A DNA stretch of 64,000 nucleotides, from contig JABSQN010000004.1 of the NCBI GenBank assembly GCA_013215825.1, positions 186,001 through 250,000 of the forward strand, read 5' to 3'. Source of the DNA: Piscirickettsiaceae bacterium. Its GTDB lineage: Bacteria > Pseudomonadota > Gammaproteobacteria > Nitrosococcales > Methylophagaceae. A model generated the notes under the pieces. That model saw nothing but the letters and a program-made list of their open reading frames with translations. It made no database searches and had not been told where the DNA came from. Both the position numbers and the translations under genes were made by a program. How positions within the stretch are numbered: position 1 is the first letter of the stretch; every line of letters starts with the position of its first letter. This document shows positions 60,756 through 64,000 of the stretch, in pieces.

Positions 60756-63700
60756 TAGTCATCTCCATCATAAGATAAAGCGGGTGACAGCCATCGTTCA
60801 GCGACATCCATCGTCCAGCCTTTACGCTGTGCATAATCTTCAACTTGGTCTTTATCTATTTTACCCAAACCAAAATAACGTGACTCTGGATGTGCGAAAT
60901 AGAAACCACTAACTGCCGCTGTCGGTAACATAGCAAAACTTTCCGTAATGGTAATACCTGCATTCTTTTCAGGTTCTAACAAATCCCATAATAAGGCTTT
61001 TTCGGTGTGGTCAGGACAAGCAGGATAACCCGGAGCAGGACGAATACCTTGGTATTTTTCCTTGATCAAGTCTTCATTATCCCAAGTTTCCGTATCCACA
61101 TAGCCCCATAATTCAGTCCGTACTAATTCATGCATTCGCTCTGCAAACGCTTCTGCTAAGCGATCGGCCAAGGCTTTAATCATAATACTTTGGTAATCAT
61201 CATGATCATCTTCAAAACGGTCGACATGCTCCTCAATACCAAAGCCTGCTGTAACAGCAAAAGCACCGATATAATCTTTAACGCCACTGCCTTTAGGTGC
61301 AATAAAATCAGCTAAGGCGGCGTTAGGTCTGCCCGGTGGTTTCTCTGTTTGTTGACGTAGACTATGCAATGTCATCCGAACATCGCTACGGCTATCATCG
61401 CTATATACTTCAATATCATCATCATTAATGCTATTAGCAGGAAACAAGCCCATTACCGCCCGTGCTGTTAACCATTTTTCATCGACAATTTTGGTTAACA
61501 TCTCCTTGGCATCATTGAATAAATGCGTGGCATGTTCACCAACAATTTCATCTTCTAAAATTCGTGGATATTTACCTGCCAACTCCCATGCTTGGAAAAA
61601 CGGTGTCCAATCAATACGCTCTACCAAGTCTTCTAGTGGATAATCATCAAAGACTTGCACACCTAATTTAGCCGGTATTGTTGGCGTGTAAACTGACCAA
61701 TCAATTTTAGTTTTATTGGCGCGTGCATCGGTGATATTCAACTGGCGGCGGGTACTCTTACGCCCTTTATGACTCGCTCGTTTTTTAATATAATCTGCTT
61801 TCACTTTTGCCACAAAATCATCACGTAAATCTGGACTAATCAGGCTCTGAGCCACACCTACTGCACGTGATGCATCTTTCACATAAACAGAACAACCATG
61901 ATAATTATGCTCAATTTTAACCGCGGTGTGAATAAGCGATGTGGTTGCTCCGCCAATCATTAATGGCACTTCAAAACCCAGTCGTTCCATTTCTTTAGCA
62001 ATATGCACCATTTCATCTAATGATGGTGTGATCAGCCCTGACAGACCAATAACGTCAACATTTTCTTCTTTCGCCTTCGCAAGAATATCAGCACATGACA
62101 CCATCACACCCATATCAATGATTTCAAAGTTATTACACTGCAACACCACGCCCACAATGTTTTTACCAATATCATGCACATCGCCTTTCACTGTGGCCAT
62201 CAATATCTTGCCATTACTGCTAACGCCGCCACCCTCGCCTTTTTCGTCTTCAATAAACGGCATTAAATAAGCCACGGCTTTTTTCATCACTCGAGCAGAC
62301 TTCACTACTTGTGGCAAAAACATCTTACCAGCACCGAATAAGTCACCAACCACATTCATACCATCCATCAATGCGCCTTCAATCACATGGATCGGGCGTT
62401 CGGCATTTTGTCGACAAAGTTCAGTATCTTCATCGATAAAGTCGGTAATACCTTTCACTAAGGCATGTTCAAGTCGTTTTTCTACTTTCCATGAGCGCCA
62501 TTCAAGCGTTTCTTTAACCTCAACTTTTTTACCATCACCACGGTATTTTTCAGCAATATCTAATAAGCGTTCTGTCGAATCATCACGACGGTTAAGGATC
62601 ACATCTTCAACAGCATCACGTAATTCTGCTGACAAATCATCATAAATTGCCAACTGACCTGCATTAACAATCCCCATATCCATACCGGCTTGCACTGCAT
62701 GGTATAAAAACACGGCATGAATCGCTTCACGCAATGGGTTATTACCACGGAATGAGAACGATACATTACTGACACCACCACTGACCAACGCATGTGGCAA
62801 GGCTTGTTTTATATCGCGTACTGCCTCAATAAAATCAACGGCATAATTATTGTGTTCATCAATCCCGGTCGCCACAGCAAAAATATTGGGATCAAAGATA
62901 ATATCTTCCGGTGGAAAACCCACCACTTCAGTCAATAATTCATATGAACGGATACAAATCTCACGCTTGCGTTTACGAGTATCCGCTTGACCTTTTTCAT
63001 CAAAGGCCATCACAATCACCGCAGCACCATAGCGACGTACTAACTTGGCTTGCTCGATGAACTTGGCTTCGCCCTCTTTCATGCTGATTGAGTTAACAAT
63101 CCCCTTACCTTGAATACACTTTAAGCCCGCCTCAATGACTTCCCATTTTGAGGAGTCAATCATGATCGGTACACGGCTAATATCAGGCTCAGCAGCAATC
63201 AAATTTAAGAATGTAACCATACACTCTTTCGAATCCAACATGCCTTCATCCATATTGATATCAATGATTGGTGCACCACTTTCAACTTGCTGGCGAGCCA
63301 CATCCAATGCTGTATCGTAATCTTCTTCTTTGATTAAACGTGCGAAGCGTTTTGAACCAGTAACATTAGTACGCTCACCCACATTGACATACAAACTCTC
63401 AGGCGTAATGGTAAAAGGTTCAAGCCCGCTCAATCGACAATAATGTTTGTTTTCAGCGGGTATACGAGGAGCAATGCCTTCAACCGCCTCAGTAATCGCC
63501 TTAATATGTGCGGGTGATGTACCACAACAACCACCGACAATATTCAAAAAGCCAGACTCAGCCCACTCTTTCATTTGTACCGCCATTACCTCTGGCGATT
63601 CATCATATTCGCCAAATTCATTCGGTAAACCAGCATTGGCATGGGCGCTAATATGACACGTTACAAACCCTGATAATTCTTCAATATATTGGCGTAATTG

Positions 63701-64000
63701 ATCCGCACCTAAAGCACAGTTCAATCCGATGCTGATAGGTTGTGAATGCGCTAATGAATTCCAAAAGGCTTCAGCCGTTTGCCCCGACAAAGTACGACCA
63801 CTGGCATCCGTGATCGTGCCTGAAATCATGATTGGCAAGTGAACATCATGCTGATCAAAATAGCTTTCAATGGCGAATAAAGCCGCCTTGGCATTTAAAG
63901 TATCAAACACCGTTTCGACCAATAATAAATCAGCACCGCCATCAACCAATCCAGCAATTGATTCAAGATAAGATTCAACCAACTCATCGTAACTGACATT
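60755..64000 (-). CDS. metH: Cobalamin-dependent methionine synthase, 3' part
   Basis: At least 1082 residues of MetH, whose front is off the right edge; the frame is open to base 64000 (reading [14 protein letters not shown]). The parts, in order, are the end of the homocysteine domain with [12 protein letters not shown] zinc cysteines, the pterin domain ([14 protein letters not shown]), the B12 cap and Rossmann parts with [17 protein letters not shown] (His cobalt ligand) and the activation domain with [15 protein letters not shown]. It needs B12, which cbiZ in this window may help supply. Confidence 0.97.
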   Translation of the reverse strand, partial: NVSYDELVESYLESIAGLVDGGADLLLVETVFDTLNAKAALFAIESYFDQHDVHLPIMISGTITDASGRTLSGQTAEAFWNSLAHSQPISIGLNCALGADQLRQYIEELSGFVTCHISAHANAGLPNEFGEYDESPEVMAVQMKEWAESGFLNIVGGCCGTSPAHIKAITEAVEGIAPRIPAENKHYCRLSGLEPFTITPESLYVNVGERTNVTGSKRFARLIKEEDYDTALDVARQQVESGAPIIDINMDEGMLDSKECMVTFLNLIAAEPDISRVPIMIDSSKWEVIEAGLKCIQGKGIVNSISMKEGEAKFIEQAKLVRRYGAAVIVMAFDEKGQADTRKRKREICIRSYELLTEVVGFPPEDIIFDPNIFAVATGIDEHNNYAVDFIEAVRDIKQALPHALVSGGVSNVSFSFRGNNPLREAIHAVFLYHAVQAGMDMGIVNAGQLAIYDDLSAELRDAVEDVILNRRDDSTERLLDIAEKYRGDGKKVEVKETLEWRSWKVEKRLEHALVKGITDFIDEDTELCRQNAERPIHVIEGALMDGMNVVGDLFGAGKMFLPQVVKSARVMKKAVAYLMPFIEDEKGEGGGVSSNGKILMATVKGDVHDIGKNIVGVVLQCNNFEIIDMGVMVSCADILAKAKEENVDVIGLSGLITPSLDEMVHIAKEMERLGFEVPLMIGGATTSLIHTAVKIEHNYHGCSVYVKDASRAVGVAQSLISPDLRDDFVAKVKADYIKKRASHKGRKSTRRQLNITDARANKTKIDWSVYTPTIPAKLGVQVFDDYPLEDLVERIDWTPFFQAWELAGKYPRILEDEIVGEHATHLFNDAKEMLTKIVDEKWLTARAVMGLFPANSINDDDIEVYSDDSRSDVRMTLHSLRQQTEKPPGRPNAALADFIAPKGSGVKDYIGAFAVTAGFGIEEHVDRFEDDHDDYQSIMIKALADRLAEAFAERMHELVRTELWGYVDTETWDNEDLIKEKYQGIRPAPGYPACPDHTEKALLWDLLEPEKNAGITITESFAMLPTAAVSGFYFAHPESRYFGLGKIDKDQVEDYAQRKGWTMDVAERWLSPALSYDGDD

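Noticed and set aside
1-64000. CRISPR arrays, rRNA and tRNA genes
   Set aside because: No regularly spaced repeats were seen, and no cloverleaf or rRNA sequence was recognised by eye; a covariance-model scan would be needed to exclude a tRNA.

Overview
The window is bacterial chromosome from a gammaproteobacterium of roughly 40% G+C. The evidence is the gene order (comEC-exbB-exbD-msbA-lpxK-ycaR-kdsB; rne divergent from rluC; tmcA-slyX-metH), a proton-pumping NADH dehydrogenase, UbiT/U/V and a Klebsiella-like PqqA peptide. PQQ genes, MetH and an anaerobic gene set would suit a Methylophaga- or Thiotrichales-like marine bacterium, but that placement is inference from gene content only.

Layout. 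1-5.2 kb: start of the nuo operon (nuoA, nuoB cut by the edge), a CPA1 Na+/H+ antiporter, a glutamate-synthase-like flavoprotein and ilvA, all on the minus strand. 5.5-9.9 kb: a plus-strand pqqA-pqqD-pqqE run followed by a 34-codon membrane peptide, a PuuD-N-like membrane protein, serC and a dihydroorotate-dehydrogenase-like protein that has lost its substrate-site motifs. pqqB and pqqC are not in the window. 9.9-17.4 kb: an integron cassette array without an integrase (CALIN type), with eleven complete attC sites. All its recognisable genes are on the minus strand. Both ends are half attC sites abutting inverted copies of a 30-bp element. 17.4-25.4 kb: an oxygen-independent biosynthesis block: ubiV-ubiU with divergent ubiT, and a minus-strand run nrdD, a separate small glycyl-radical protein, nrdG, pdxS, pdxT and mog. 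FNR-like and NrdR-like sites lie in the promoters. 25.7-40.6 kb: rpiA, lolC-lolD, an RND efflux pair behind a 15-bp perfect inverted repeat, DUF2062, comEC, exbBD, msbA, lpxK, ycaR and kdsB. 40.6-46.8 kb: an accessory segment holding an unrecognised large P-loop ATPase, cbiZ, a degenerate copy of the kdsB 3' end, a RelE-type toxin-antitoxin cassette with attC, a DODA-type dioxygenase and a glutathione transferase. Several of these genes end in the same hairpin. 46.8-55.6 kb: rne, rluC, a HAD phosphatase, an S49 peptidase, HDOD, adk, a PfkB kinase and a Rieske protein. 55.6-58.6 kb: a second plus-strand cassette run (winged-helix/TM protein, PQ-loop-like protein, CHASE-GGDEF diguanylate cyclase). 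58.6-64 kb: tmcA, slyX and most of metH.

How the parts fit. The 17-25 kb block supplies oxygen-independent routes to ubiquinone, pyridoxal phosphate and deoxynucleotides plus a molybdenum-cofactor step, consistent with growth at low oxygen. Cassettes sit at three separated places. At 40.7, 44.3 and 55.6 kb the accessory DNA begins directly after the same short structured repeat (R-element), which suggests preferred secondary insertion sites used by an integrase encoded outside the window. The best candidates for undescribed biology are the R-element/cassette insertion pattern, the split class III ribonucleotide reductase within its oxygen-independent block, the minimal PQQ locus with its unusual partners, and the ATPase at 40.9-43.0 kb.
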